A stretch of DNA of 64,000 nucleotides from Pararge aegeria (Eukaryota > Arthropoda > Insecta > Lepidoptera > Nymphalidae). The notes under the pieces were generated by a model, which did not search any database, was not told the origin of the DNA, and saw nothing but the letters and a program-made list of their open reading frames with translations. The DNA is taken from contig NC_053185.1 of assembly GCF_905163445.1 (NCBI RefSeq), forward strand, positions 13,906,001-13,970,000, read 5' to 3'. Within the stretch, counting starts at the first letter, position 1; each line of letters opens with the position of its first letter. Below are positions 11,431 to 22,279 of this stretch, in pieces. The position numbers and the translations under genes are program-made.

Positions 11431-11602
11431 TAAATAAATAAATATAAATATACTACGACAATACACACATCGCCACCTAGCCTCAAAGTAAGCGTAGCTT
11501 GTGTTATGGGTACTAAGATGACATTTTCCAGTTGTGGGAATCGAACCCACGGCCTTCGGCTCAGAAAGCAGGGTCGCTGCAAACTGCGCCAATCGGCCGT
11601 CG
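11431..11602 (-). mobile_element. SINE-A with internal deletion, inside element D
   Basis: The body jumps from GGTACTAAGATGA straight to CATTTTCCAGTTGTGGG, so about 80 bp of the family is missing. The tRNA-like head is well preserved (B box GGTTCGATTCCC in reverse complement, A box TTGGCGCAGTTTG). CGACTAA flanks both sides, so a 7-bp target duplication is likely. Confidence 0.85.
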
Positions 11603-11690
11603 ACTAAGGAAATATAACGGAGAATGGGCTGCAGCGTACATTGTACTCCTATTACCATCTCCTACGACAACCAACCCATCTGCCAAGCAT
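11603..11690 (+). repeat. Element D, part after the SINE
   Basis: Reads ACGGAGAATGGGCTGCAGCG and on through GTACTCCTATTACCATCT. The reverse complement of 17160-17234 is the same with only a few differences and the identical junction to SINE-A. Confidence 0.8.
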
Positions 11691-11716
11691 TTATTTTATT
11701 TATTTATTTATTTAAG
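11691..11716. repeat. (TTTA)n microsatellite
   Basis: Six or so TTTA units. Confidence 0.85.
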
Positions 11717-11719
11717 GGA

Positions 11720-12680
11720 CAATCTGGAACAGGTTACAACAACAACTCTTAAACAAAAATTAACAAAACATAAAAAAACATATAGATGTAATATTGAGAC
11801 CCACTTAAAGACTGCCACAACTTGCGAATACAAAACTATATTGTCAGTTAGAAGGAGAAAAACGATTAAGAGAGACATGAGAGTACTTATAAGCTGTAAG
11901 ATCCATCAAGCTGTGACATAAATTGGACGAATCTAGCACCGCGAACAAAAACATACATTTAGAATAAATTAAAGCATGATAATAAAGGATAGTTCCTTCT
12001 GTTAGAAGAGGCTTTTAGTCCAGGAGTGGACTGTTATAGGCTATTGATGATGTAGTTAACACTAACATAATTATTATAAAACCCAGAGAATGATTGACTC
12101 TAAAATCTTTCATTACATACTATGAAAACCCGTAAGATACCTATGTATCCTTGTATTTCAAGTAATCAAGCTAAAACCCGCATGTTTTCCTTAAAAATAA
12201 TCGCACCCCACATTTGTGTGTTCCATTTAGGTATATGTTTTTAAAATAGCGTGAATAAACAGACATGGCGACAACACATAGTTTGCGCGCCACGGCCACT
12301 CCAGTCTCTAGCACCTTCAAGTTACCTCGAGCGAAATTCTTGCTTCTTTTACAAAAATAGAAAATAAAATGGTGACACATTTTCCTTTCTTGGTGGAGCG
12401 CTATAGATTTTTAAGGTTCTCTAAATTAAACTCCGGATTTAGCGAGTAATGAGTAGAAAATAATTCATTTGTGAGAATAAAAAGCGGGAAAATACAAACC
12501 GGGTTTTTTCTTTTGTTTCTGTAATTAGAAGTTAGGATTACGTACTTACTTCTCTAGTGCAGTGTAGGGCTGCGTTCCAATTAATTATAGCTGTGTTACG
12601 TAGCTAAGCGAAGCGATACTGCGAAGCTAAGCTATTCCAAATCCAACAATGCTAAGGGCCAAGGTATAAAGGTGGTTTTG
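11720..12680. other. No gene recognised
   Basis: Unassigned sequence with a LINE-tail scrap near 12005-12050 (TTTTAGTCCAGGAGTGGACT). GGCTGCGTTCCAA at about 12570 recurs at about 26257 and may mark the end of an unidentified inverted-repeat element. Confidence 0.35.
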
Positions 12681-12689
12681 ACGATCTCC

Positions 12690-12955
12690 CAGGCGCAACG
12701 GTGAGCGCTGTTAATTTAAGTAGGAGGTCCCGGGTTCGGGGCACTTTGGGAATTTATAATTACTGAATTCTCTCTGGTCTGGTCTGGTGGGAGGCTCTGG
12801 CAGTGGCTAGTTACCACCCTACAGACAAAGACGTGCCGCTAAGCAATTTAGTGCGATGCGTTGCGATGTCGCGTAGAACTCGATTAGGGTTATGACCACC
12901 ATGATCTCTAACAGGTTAGCCCGCTACCATCTTAGACAGCATGTTTAGAATATTA
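12690..12955 (+). mobile_element. SINE-C copy
   Basis: tRNA-like head with GAGGTCCCGGGTTCGGGGC (B box), then the signature CTCTGGTCTGGTCTGGTGGG, GTGGCTAGTTACCACCCTAC and CAGGTTAGCCCGCTACCATC. It stops at TTAGACAGCATG, close to the family's 3' tail. Confidence 0.85.
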
Positions 12956-13234
12956 GAGGTAAATTGATTACTGCGAACTGCTAAAAGGTTTGAAGTGTCT
13001 GCGTGTTTTTGCTTATGCTTCAATATAAGTCGTGTACACGGTTTCTGTATGTTTTTTAATCTGTCTATCCGATATGACAAATTTCAAAAACAAGATGGCC
13101 GCAACCGCAAAATGGCAAATCACATTTCTTTTCAATATGGGTTGGTTTAAAATATACAGTATATATTTACCTACGTGGTTTTCAATATTCGGGCCCGGAA
13201 TATAATGTACAAGGTCATATCTTCATTCTAAATT

Positions 13235-13435
13235 TAGACGACGACCGTGAAGTGCTGTGGTCTTATAAGTGAAGGACCCGAGTTCGATCTCGGCATGGGC
13301 TTTTTTGGGAAATTTGTTTCTGGATTTTCTCTGGTCTGGTCTGGGCTTCGGCCGCGGCTAGTTACACCCTACCGACAAAGCCGTGCTGCCATGTGATTTA
13401 GCGTTCCACTACGATGCCGCATAGAGTAGCAAACT
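13235..13435 (+). mobile_element. SINE-C copy, 3' truncated
   Basis: Head with CCGAGTTCGATCTCGGCATG, then CTCTGGTCTGGTCTGGGC and ACAAAGCCGTGCTGCC. It ends after the ATGCCGCATAG word. Confidence 0.8.
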
Positions 13436-13542
13436 AACTAACTATATCCCTAGCTTCATCATTAACCTGATGAGATTGCAATCAAAGCTTAAATGAAAGA
13501 AGAGAACCTATTTATAGTATCCTAACCTTTTTTTTTATTCCA

Positions 13543-13870
13543 CTAGAAGTTAGCCCTTGACTGCAATCTCGCCTGGTGGTAAGTGATGATGCAGTCTACG
13601 ATGGTAGCGGGCTAACTTGTTAGGGATCATGGTGGTCATACCCCTAATAGGTTTCTACGCGACATCGCGCCTGAACACTAAATCACTTAGCGGCACGTCT
13701 TTGTCGGCGGGGTGGTAACTAGCCACGGCCAAAGCCTCCACCAGACCAGAGCACAGAAAATTCAGAAATTATAAATTCCCAATTTTTTTTATTCACAATT
13801 ATATAAGTGATGTAGCAGTGTAAGATGGTAGCAAGGTAACCTGTTAGGGATATGGCAGATTGTTTTACTT
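13543..13870 (-). mobile_element. SINE-C copies, full 3' end plus a second fragment
   Basis: 13543-13800 in reverse complement runs from the body to a complete 3' tail (GACTGCATCATCACTTACCA, then a GATTGCAGTCAAGGGCTAAC end). From about 13815 a second, shorter SINE-C piece in the same orientation follows. Confidence 0.8.
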
Positions 13871-14039
13871 CTAATCGGTGTAATCTATGAAAATTAATCA
13901 ATATTATTTAGTAAATCCCTAGTAGCCTATTCTTTCACAGATGTGGTGGAATGTTGCCTTAAAGCTTAATTAATAAGTAAGTCTCTTTTCATAGTAAGGC
14001 TATTTTATTTCAGCGTCGAAGAAAACACAAATCGTCTAG

Positions 14040-14205
14040 ATTTTAAGGTCCATTCTTTTTAAATCCATTCAAAATAAGTTATTTCATCCAATGTCGCTTG
14101 TTTCGCAAAACTCCAGCTTAAAAGGAAGAAGCTCGAGTGTAGCCATTGAAATTCTTCGTGTCTGTGACAAAGTTCGTAATAAGTTAATTTTAAATCTGCT
14201 AGTAC
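14040..14205 (-). repeat. Dispersed repeat, copy 1 (inverted relative to 29655-29815)
   Basis: Contains AATGTCGCTTGTTTCGCAAA and AGGAAGAAGCTCGAGTGTAG. The reverse complement of both words occurs in order at 29655-29815. Confidence 0.75.
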
Positions 14206-14855
14206 GTATTTTTTGCGGGCTCCAACCGGTTTTCTTTAGAAATTATTTTTTGTTTGAGCCATTTTAAACGGCGGTGCTGTACGCTGTCACATCACAGTTT
14301 GTGTTATAAATGTGAGAATTTGTGTTGGTATGTTTTCATACCTTTGGTTATATTGTGTTGTTGTTTTAGTCAATCACGCGTAAACGTAATATTTTGTCTA
14401 GTGGTTAGAATATTCGATTACGGCCCAAGAGGTTTTGGGTATCGTGATTCAAGACAAACATTATTAAGTGCTAAGTTTTTCTGTGCCAGTCCAGAGTTAG
14501 GAAATTGTCAGAGTTTATCACAATGCCTCTATAGAGTATATACTATAAAATAACAATTGTTAAAACCCGCAAACCCCCAAAGTTGGGTACATGGGTTGGA
14601 GAACCCTAGCGTGGGGGGTCAATCCTTTGAATTGAGATCTGTTGCCAGCATTTGGACTCAAAAAGGCTGAGAATAATGACGGTATCACATAGATAGGTTA
14701 TATCCTGGATAACTACGAAGAATATGATACCTTTTTTATCAGATTTAATGTCACGACCTCGGTAGGTATGTCTTTTTATTCTTTCGGAGAAGTTTTCTAG
14801 ACCAGCAATTTCATACCTACTTTCTGCTTTAAAGAAATGGATATAATACAATTAC

Positions 14856-15071
14856 AGTGGCGTGCATAGAGGATATGCGCCCGTGTGCATTCCCTCGATA
14901 TGCAGATGATATGAAATGAAGAAAATCTCCAGTAAGAGTTATAAAAATACTTAAGGATAGGCTTAGTAAGAGTCATAAAACCCTACCCTTAAGTTTTTAT
15001 AACTCTTTCTGGAGATTTTCTTCATTTTATATTATATGCATACCCTGTGCATACCGTCTATGTACGCCACT
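14856..15071. mobile_element. 216-bp palindromic MITE
   Basis: Termini AGTGGCGTGCATAG and CTATGTACGCCACT form terminal inverted repeats with one mismatch. Inside, 14916-14960 and 14986-15025 form a second, near-perfect pair of arms of about 40 bp (GAAGAAAATCTCC with GGAGATTTTCTTC). The whole element can fold into one long hairpin. It has no coding capacity, so mobilisation would need a transposase encoded elsewhere. Confidence 0.85.
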
Positions 15072-15079
15072 AAGTACAA

Positions 15080-16780
15080 ATAAAATAAGAGTGCATAAAC
15101 TACCACACCCCAACCAGAAGCGATGAAAACAAAGTCCTAAAAGCAAAGAAATAAATAACGTGTGAAGTGACAAAGGGGTACAGCGTTGAATAAAAAAAAA
15201 TCATGCTCTTATCATTTCGCACACTTTTCTTTTAATATTTTTTCTTTCCTTTTCTGTAACAAAGTTAAATGTCAACGTTAAACAAAGCGACAACGGAAAA
15301 TTCGTTCATCCAAATCTCAGAAGCAAACATGTCGAACGTCGAAGAATAAAGCTAAACAAGTTTGTGAAAGTTTTACAACATTTATTGAAGTCACCCGTAG
15401 TGCAGCCTTAGATATCGCGTAGATAGGTACATGATGCTACACTGGTTAACAACACAATATTTTCATGCGAAAAATCGCATAAGTATACGACGCCCGAAGT
15501 TTTAATTCCACGATTTCAGTCATCAGCATCATCTGATCATCCGCAGCATATTAAAGTCACACTGCATGGCACAAGCCTCCTCTGGCATAGAAGGGCGGTT
15601 TCATGGCGTACACCCACTACGCTGCTTCAATGCGGTTTGGTGGGCTTTAAAAACTATTATCACAATCAAGCGATATTAATCGGGATGGCTTAGTCTCCGA
15701 GTTGACACCGCCAATTTTATTTAATAAAAATACAAAATACCTAATAATATTTGCCAAAACCCGAGATTCAAACCTTGTGGGCATACATCTTATTCTTTTG
15801 CACTTATCACGACATTTTGTACTTGAAGAAAGACTTGTTGTTTGAGTGCGTTGCGTGTATGTGGGTGCATGTGCGTTTTTAGAACCGACTGCCAGTCTGA
15901 TGGCAAAGCTCCTATCAAAGTTTTTATTGATAGATTAACCACCACCTTTCAGCTTTCGGCTGCTATCTTCTTTTAATTGCAGTAGGTCTGATCGTCCACA
16001 TGATATAATTCAGGACCCTTTCAGAGAAGTTAATATTCGCATCAGACTAATTGTATATTCGTTAGACTTGTTCGTTATAGTAATCTGTTACTAGGCAAAC
16101 ATAATACTAAGATATTAATGGGCTCAACACGCGTGACGCTAAATCGGGTGGGGTGGCATGTTTGTAATGTGTTCCAGGCTTAATGGTGTGCTATCCGTAA
16201 AGATTGGAACGCATGCCTACAGTGAACGCTAACCGTAATAAAAGAAGAATTTAATACTTAAATTGCAGGAAAGTCCAAGATGGCGGATTACGTTTTTACT
16301 CTATTTTGCTAACAGATGAGATTGAATGGATCTCATAAAAAATCAACAAAGACATAGTAAAATGTCTTTCGATTTTTCTACGTTGGAGGATATCGTATTT
16401 TAGGTAGGTTATACACTAGTTACTGTTTCACATTATTTTTATAGACAGAGCTTAGCTCTAATAATATCGTAAGAGTCTTTAGTTGATGTAAGTGTTTCAA
16501 ACAAAAATAGTAAGTAGGTAGTTAATTTTTTCTTTGAACGGTTGGATCGAGCTAATGAAGCTAATTAACAGAATACCAAGTTCATAGTTGATAATATATA
16601 AAATTCGACGGAAAATGATTGTTTTTTTTTAACTTATGCCCTTTAGGATAATGTAAGGGGGTTGTAACCTTACCCAATATACGAGTATGTCAGGTCAGCA
16701 TTTAAAAGTCGTGGTAGATTAAAGCTTAATATAAGTACATGAACCCTAAAAAAATTGCACTTCTTCTGGGTAACATTGTA
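15080..16780. other. No gene; one SINE-B fragment
   Basis: 15525-15670 is a decayed minus-strand SINE-B (CCACTACGCTGCTTCAATGC). The rest is AT-rich, with no coding region or RNA gene recognised. Confidence 0.45.
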
Positions 16781-16827
16781 AAAAGGACTAAAACCACAAA
16801 TTTGTCATAAAAATGACAATGGTTCTA

Positions 16828-17139
16828 AATATTGGATAGAAGCAGGCGTTACATTTCGGAAATCCATGATATATTATCAAAATTAAGCTTAATTTGCTAT
16901 ACTCCGCGAAAAGCAGGAGAATCTGTGTGGTGTAATTTATAATTTCTTCAATCCTTATACTCCGAACCAAACAGATCTTCGGCAATATATCCTCTACGCA
17001 CGTTTCGCTCCGAAACCGGAGTATCCTCAGGAGATGTTGACTTCACAATGAATAATTGTTAAGTCTAACAATGTTAACCACCACACAGATTCTCCTGCTT
17101 TTCGCGGAGTATAGCAAATTAAGCTTAATTTTGGTAATA
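16828..17139 (-). mobile_element. Non-autonomous Penelope-like element with hammerhead motif
   Basis: 312 bp flanked by a perfect 13-bp direct repeat, GACAATGGTTCTA, at 16815-16827 and 17140-17152. The block AAGCTTAATTTGCTATACTC...GATTCTCCTGC occurs near one end and, inverted, at the other. Between them lies the hammerhead core described at 16991-17034. Related copies are at 37238-37432 (minus) and 49577-49795 (plus). No reverse transcriptase is present. Assignment to Penelope-like elements rests on the ribozyme type and the inverted 5' duplication, and is inference. Confidence 0.7.
16991..17034 (-). ncRNA. Type I hammerhead ribozyme motif, copy 1
   Basis: On the minus strand the conserved core reads CTGAGGA (17024-17030), then stem II ACTCCG-GTTT-CGGAGC, then GAAA (17003-17006), then a two-pair stem III CG-TG-CG, then the TA cleavage dinucleotide followed by GAGG. 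Stem I pairs CTC with GAG next to the core. One base of stem II has mutated (A opposite C at the base of the stem), leaving five pairs. Short-stem-III hammerheads of this kind are known from Penelope-like retroelements. Confidence 0.75.
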
Positions 17140-17159
17140 GACAATGGTTCTATAAAAGG

Positions 17160-17234
17160 GTTGGTTGGTTGTCGCAGTAGATGGTAATAGGAGTACAATG
17201 TACGCTGCAGCCCATTCTCCGCTATATTTCCTTA
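17160..17234 (-). repeat. Element D segment
   Basis: Reverse complement of the D sequence at 11603-11690, joined to SINE-A at the same base. Confidence 0.8.
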
Positions 17235-17500
17235 GTCGACGGCCGATTGGCGCAGTTTGCAGCGACCCTGCTTTCTGAGCCCAAGGCCGTGGGTTCGATT
17301 CCCACTACTGGAAAATGTTTGTGTGATGAGCTTGAATGTTTTTCAGTGTCTGGGTGTTTATATGTATAATCTAAGTATTTTATTTATACAAAAATATTCA
17401 TTAGTCATCTTAGTACCCATAACACAAGATAAGCTTACTTTGGGGCTAGATGGCGATGTGTATTGTCGTAGTATATTTATTATTATAATAAATTCTATCA
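17235..17500 (+). mobile_element. SINE-A copy joined to element D
   Basis: Head GACGGCCGATTGGCGCAG with A box and GTGGGTTCGATTCCCAC B box, complete body, tail TATTTATTATTATAATAAA. It is the best-preserved tRNA-like head of the family in this window. Confidence 0.9.
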
Positions 17501-18062
17501 TTTATTCTTTAGAAAATAAAAAAAAATCTTAAAAAACGTTATGTAGTCACAGTCTAATAATACCTACCACCGCTAAGCCTTAGAAGCCCTATGTAATCAC
17601 TAAGTGCAAACAAGATTGCAACACCTGTACAGTACATATTTTGCTTGGAGCAAGGAAACTTGCTAATTATAATCGACACTCCTCTTAGCGCTTCTTGTAT
17701 AGATTATTTTTAACAATCTGCACCTGCGTTACATTAGACTCCTTTCAATACTACGTTATATATAACCCACGCCATTAAAGAATGGATTTATAAAAGGCGG
17801 CCGATGTCATGCTATCTCACTCGCACTTGAAAAGAAAATTAGTTTACCAGTAATTTGGCTAAACGTGCTCTCAACGAGGCACTGAGATTGACCGGACTAA
17901 TTTCCTAGCTCATGGTTAGTTCTAGCTAGCTAGCCCTAAGAAATGTTTGATAAAAACCTAATAAACAATATATGGCATGATTCGAAAACAGGTCCTTGTG
18001 GAACATACCAACGCCTAAGCAAATGAATCAGTGGCAAAATCATTTGTTTATCTATTACTAAT

Positions 18063-18430
18063 TTTTTTTCTTACAGGGCACGGGTCTCTTCCCACAATGA
18101 AAAGGCGTTAAGGCCGAAGTCCACCACGCTGGCCCATTGCGCATTGGCGGACTTCACACACCTTTGAGAACATTATGGAGATCTCTCAGGCAGTGGCGTG
18201 CACAGGGTTTTCGAACAGGGTATGAACAAAGCAGCTAGATGGCATAAAATGGAAAAATTCCCTAGTTATGTAAAATATTTTGGGTATGCAGTGCTTTTGT
18301 GCATGTATGAAGTGCAGGCCACTGCTGCTGCTACGTACGGTAGCGTGAGGTTTGCTCACGATGTTTTCCTTGGGATTCTAACTCGCCCCCCCTCCGAAAG
18401 TGAAGTCGAAGTCCTACCCATTGTCACCGC
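18063..18430 (-). mobile_element. SINE-B interrupted by a MITE
   Basis: 18063-18190 and 18325-18430 are the two halves of one SINE-B. The first ends ATCTCTCAGGCA; the second resumes at the word matching TGAGGTTTGCTCACGATGTT. The inserted piece is 18191-18324. Confidence 0.85.
18191..18324. mobile_element. 134-bp MITE inside SINE-B
   Basis: Ends CAGTGGCGTGCAC and GTGCAGGCCACTG form terminal inverted repeats with a single mismatch. A relative lies at 38114-38260, and the termini share GTGGCGTGCA with the palindromic MITE at 14856. Non-coding. Confidence 0.8.
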
Positions 18431-18734
18431 TATAATTGCTTATCAGGAGTCTTATTCATATCACAAATCTGGGCAAGCGTCGTGTGTCAAAAAGGAATAT
18501 AGAGTTTTGATGTATCATACCTACGGAATTATATTTATCACTTCGAAGAACGTACGAAATGTAAATTTACGTTTAAGCCAATTTGTCATGAATTATTTTA
18601 CTTAGTTCAAAGGGCATAGTCAGTAACGCAATTTACCAACGGTACTAATAAGTAGATAATAAATATATTTTGCATGGATATGGTTTATATTGGGGTAAAC
18701 AGAATCTGATATAAGCACTATTAGGTTAAGCTTT

Positions 18735-18890
18735 TAATCCGCGTTTAATTATTCTACCAGAGTTGGGAAATGGGAATATTGTATTACAGTGGATTCTACA
18801 CTTGAAACGACACCTATGACAGGCCCCGGGGGGGTTACAGTTCACTTCGCTGTTCTGACTGTTTGATACTTGTGTTATGCATTGCTCACA
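18735..18890 (+). repeat. Dispersed repeat, copy 1
   Basis: TTAATTATTCTACCAGAGTT, GGGAAATGGGAATA, TCTACACTTGAAACGACACC and CTATGACAGG occur in the same order at 39860-40000. Confidence 0.75.
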
Positions 18891-19403
18891 TCTAATTCAA
18901 CGTAATTTTGATAGACTTCCAGAACTTAGCGTTGGTGCTCCGTTCGATGCAAATATTTTTAACTAGCCATTCCCTGGGGTTGTCCCTTGTTAAATATGGG
19001 TTATAACCAAATAATACATAAAAACATAAATGCCCTAAGGTTCCTTACCTACAGACGTAAACTCCTCTCTTGCGAAGGAGCTTTCGCGCGATACTTTCGT
19101 TTTCAATGGAAACGGAAATTAATATTTATTTTTTTATTTATTTATTTATTTTATTTTGTGAACAATAACATATCTTAACCACTAATGAATGAAACGATGA
19201 TCACTGTAAAAGTATGAAACTGCGTAACAGTGATCACGCCCACCTCCAAAACTTAAAATTTACCACTGTTCACTTGATATTTATCAAAAAATCTAAATAC
19301 ATTCAAAAATATTAATTAAAATAAAATAAGATACAAAAAAAGGGATACATGCAACATGTTAAACTTGATTTCGAGTGTGTGTGTAAGAGTGTATGTATTT
19401 TGT

Positions 19404-19404
<1 letters not shown>

Positions 19405-19467
<63 letters not shown>

Positions 19468-19486
19468 CGAGCGTGCGTGTGTGTGA
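19405..19486. repeat. (TG)n microsatellite
   Basis: Long TG/GT tract with a few GC interruptions towards the end. Confidence 0.97.
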
Positions 19487-19802
19487 GAGAATCTAATCAA
19501 TTGAACCTATTTCAAAATAATTAAAAGTTTTTCCGTCTCTTCATAAGATAGTGATTGAAGCCACTTTGAACATTTTAACTTACATGAGTGACTTGGTAAA
19601 GGGTAGATATTAATTTCTTTGTTTAGTCTGTTGTACAGTAAGCAACTCAAAAATGGGTAATGGCGTCTTGCGAAATCTTGCGTCTTGTCAATGAACTGCT
19701 AAACTGTGTCCAAATGATATATTTGAACGGCCAGGTTTTATGTAAGGTTGTTTAGATAAAAAAATGCATTTTAAGCAAAGATTAGTATTGTATATACTAT
19801 AT

Positions 19803-19876
19803 ACTAAATCAAGAGAATTTTCTTTAAAAATGATGTATATTAGCATCATTTTTAAAGAAAATTCTCTTGATTTAGT
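19803..19876. repeat. Perfect 33-bp hairpin
   Basis: Arms 19803-19835 and 19844-19876 are exact reverse complements around an 8-base loop TATATTAG. The sequence is AT-rich and not part of any recognised element. Confidence 0.97.
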
Positions 19877-19879
19877 TTG

Positions 19880-20925
19880 AAGACAGTTTCTTAAGTCATT
19901 TGTAACACCGGGTTATTATTTATACACAATATATAACGCAAAATCCTCTTAAAAGGATTCCTTTTATATGTATTTTTAATAAAATCAGTAACTTAGCAAG
20001 AACCTAGCTTATCTACCGATCCAGATCTGTACACATAAAAACACCTTTTCTGTTTTCAGGTAAAAGGTTTCGAACTACATTTCTCTCCTTTGTATTTTAC
20101 CTGTAATTTAGTAAAGCGTTTTCGGAACGGGGTCATAAAACAAACGATCTTTACCGGAGTTATACTGATGTCTAGGAGTGCAGGTACGTTACAGAGGGGT
20201 ACTTAATAGTGTCACAGTGGGAAATCCGAGAATTGACTACCTACGGCAAGAATTTTGCCCAATGCGATTTTAGGCTAGGTAGGTACTAGGACATTTTGGC
20301 TTGAAACATTGAAAGGCTATTTTCATTTGTAATGAGAAATGGTATATTTGATTAGGATAGTTTTTTTTGAAAATCATTAATATCTTCAGAAATTTACTAT
20401 CTTCTACAAATTTTTTTTTCGGATGTCTTAATCACACTGAGCCAGTTTTTTATTTCTAATAATCTAATTTGAATTTAGATTGGAACTGAGAATCATATGT
20501 CGAGTAGTGCAGTCCAGGCTTTGATACATTGATTGGAATTTGGTCAGATTGATCAATTCTTATGGAAAGGACCTAGCAAGAAAAGACGAAAAAGATGACC
20601 TATCAAACGATGGAGTGGCAACACCATAGAGAGGCCAGGAAATCTGGAAATCGAACGAGCTAAAGACAAGGAAAACTGAATAAAACTTAAGGTGGCTTGT
20701 GCTCAAATAAGCGTTGCTATCTGAGAAAATACGTCAATATATATTTAAAATGTTTAAAAGTATAAGCACATAAATATAAGTGTAATTTCATGTTTATTGT
20801 ATCATCTTTCATGCTTGTGCAGATAGTTATAATATATATTATGTATATTTTATATTCATATATTACGGTTATTTATTTCAATTATGTATATATTTGTATC
20901 TATACATTTTGGTATTTGTGTATAT
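19880..20925. other. No gene recognised
   Basis: AT-rich. 20540-20680 (AAAAGACGAAAAAGATGACC and CGATGGAGTGGCAACACC) looks faintly like decayed LINE coding sequence, but no motif is secure. Confidence 0.35.
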
Positions 20926-20929
20926 ATTA

Positions 20930-21100
20930 CAACGCTCTTGGCACTATCCCGTTCTCTTGCTGTACGTCCTGTCTACAAACGATGCCTGTACGAGATTGCT
21001 TTCAGAAATAAGGCTGCCTTTGCATGTTTACATTGTGATTTATTGTATGCTCCTTACTGTTTCTTTTCCTGTAGGTTATACGTGCAATAAAGTTTTTCTT
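20930..21100 (+). repeat. LINE-tail E fragment
   Basis: Ends in GTGCAATAAAGTTTTTCTTT, a polyadenylation-type signal and tail. TGCTTTCAGAAATAAGGCTG is a diverged form of the family's GATAAGGCCGCC word. Confidence 0.65.
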
Positions 21101-21334
21101 TATTTTCTTCTTTATCACATACACTCATGTAGGTAATTATAAATTACAATTGTCAATACTTGCCGATTCGTCTTAGTAACATTAAATCACACGAGACGAT
21201 GATGATAAGGTGATATAATCTAATATATATCTAATATAATGATATAATATAAATAGGAGGGTGATTTGGCTTAACCGCTGCACTGATATACATGAATATT
21301 CATGAATTACCCGCAGTATTACTAGCTTCAAGCG

Positions 21335-21440
21335 ATAAGGCCGCCTTTGTGCATATGTATATTATCTTTTTTTTTTTGTTAACCTGGTTTTACATTTGTA
21401 TGTGCAATAAAGACTTTTTCATCACCTTCTTCTTAAATGA
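21335..21440 (+). repeat. LINE-tail E fragment
   Basis: AGCGATAAGGCCGCC followed by GTGCAATAAAGACTTTTTC. Confidence 0.75.
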
Positions 21441-21474
21441 TTTTGTCGAAATTCATCATATTAATAACAACCCA

Positions 21475-21640
21475 CTATTAGATCTCGAGTCCCGTCTCAC
21501 AATGACTGAACACTGTGAATGAATTAAGCGTTAGTCCACCATGCTGGCAAAGTGCGGATTGGTAGACTTCACAAGCCTTTGAAGACATTATGAAGAACAA
21601 GTTTCCTCACGGTTTTCCGAACCAACCTAACCCCGAAAAC
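21475..21640 (-). mobile_element. SINE-B fragment
   Basis: CACCATGCTGGCAAAGTGCG and CGGATTGGTAGACTTCAC, followed by the CCTCACGGTTTTC region, all in reverse orientation. Confidence 0.7.
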
Positions 21641-22004
21641 TCAGTGGTCGATTGTCGAAATTATATGGGTAATAATAAATTCTAGTCAATATTTCGCACT
21701 GTTTGGCAAAGAAGAGATGTCAAGCTAATTTTACCGCAACTATATCGATATATCTGCCTCATAAACACCTTGTAAGTGGGTACTATCTCCTTGAGTTAGT
21801 CGGTCAGTTAAATTGCCGCGTCTCAGTTATAATTAACTGGGAGCCCTGGTAAGTCACAGACGACGGCGTACGCCGAGTGAGGATCATCATATGAATTTAG
21901 GGTGAATTTAACGGCCCGTTGCTTTCAGGGTTGTCAAAATCGATGTATATATTATTGTATGATTATATTAATTTTTCAGTATAACTTATATATACTATGG
22001 CGCA

Positions 22005-22275
22005 GGGTGAGCACTGTGGTCTTATTAGTAGGTCCCGGGTTGGATACCTGGCAAGTGCAATTTGAGAATTTGTAATTTAAGAATTTTCTCTGGTCAGGTC
22101 TGGTCTGGTCTGGTGGAAGACCTTGTGCGTGGCTAGTTACCACTGTACTGACACGATGTCGCACATAACCACGTAGAAAAGCATAGAAGTGCCGCGTAGG
22201 TCGTGTTACAACCTATACCGATTAGAGATATAGGTCAAAACTGCCACACCCCTAATAGCCCGCTACCATCTTAGA
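22005..22275 (+). mobile_element. SINE-C copy
   Basis: GTGAGCACTGTGGTC head, GTAGGTCCCGGGTTGGATAC B-box region, CTCTGGTCAGGTCTGGTC signature and the CCCGCTACCATCTTAGA 3' part. Confidence 0.85.
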
Positions 22276-22279
22276 GTTA

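Noticed and set aside
11341..11658. Two matching open frames here and at 17181-17369 (shared MVIGVQCTLQPILRYISLVD)
   Set aside because: The shared peptide is simply translation of the common element D/SINE-A junction, not a protein family.
12567..12650. Possible MITE end GGCTGCGTTCCAA shared with about 26257
   Set aside because: Only 13 bp are shared and no matching inverted terminus or target duplication was found.
17235..17310. tRNA gene candidate
   Set aside because: A and B boxes are present but the sequence is the head of SINE-A, and it is present in several copies with a non-tRNA body attached.
19312..19500. Histidine/threonine-rich open frame
   Set aside because: Translation of the (TG)n microsatellite.
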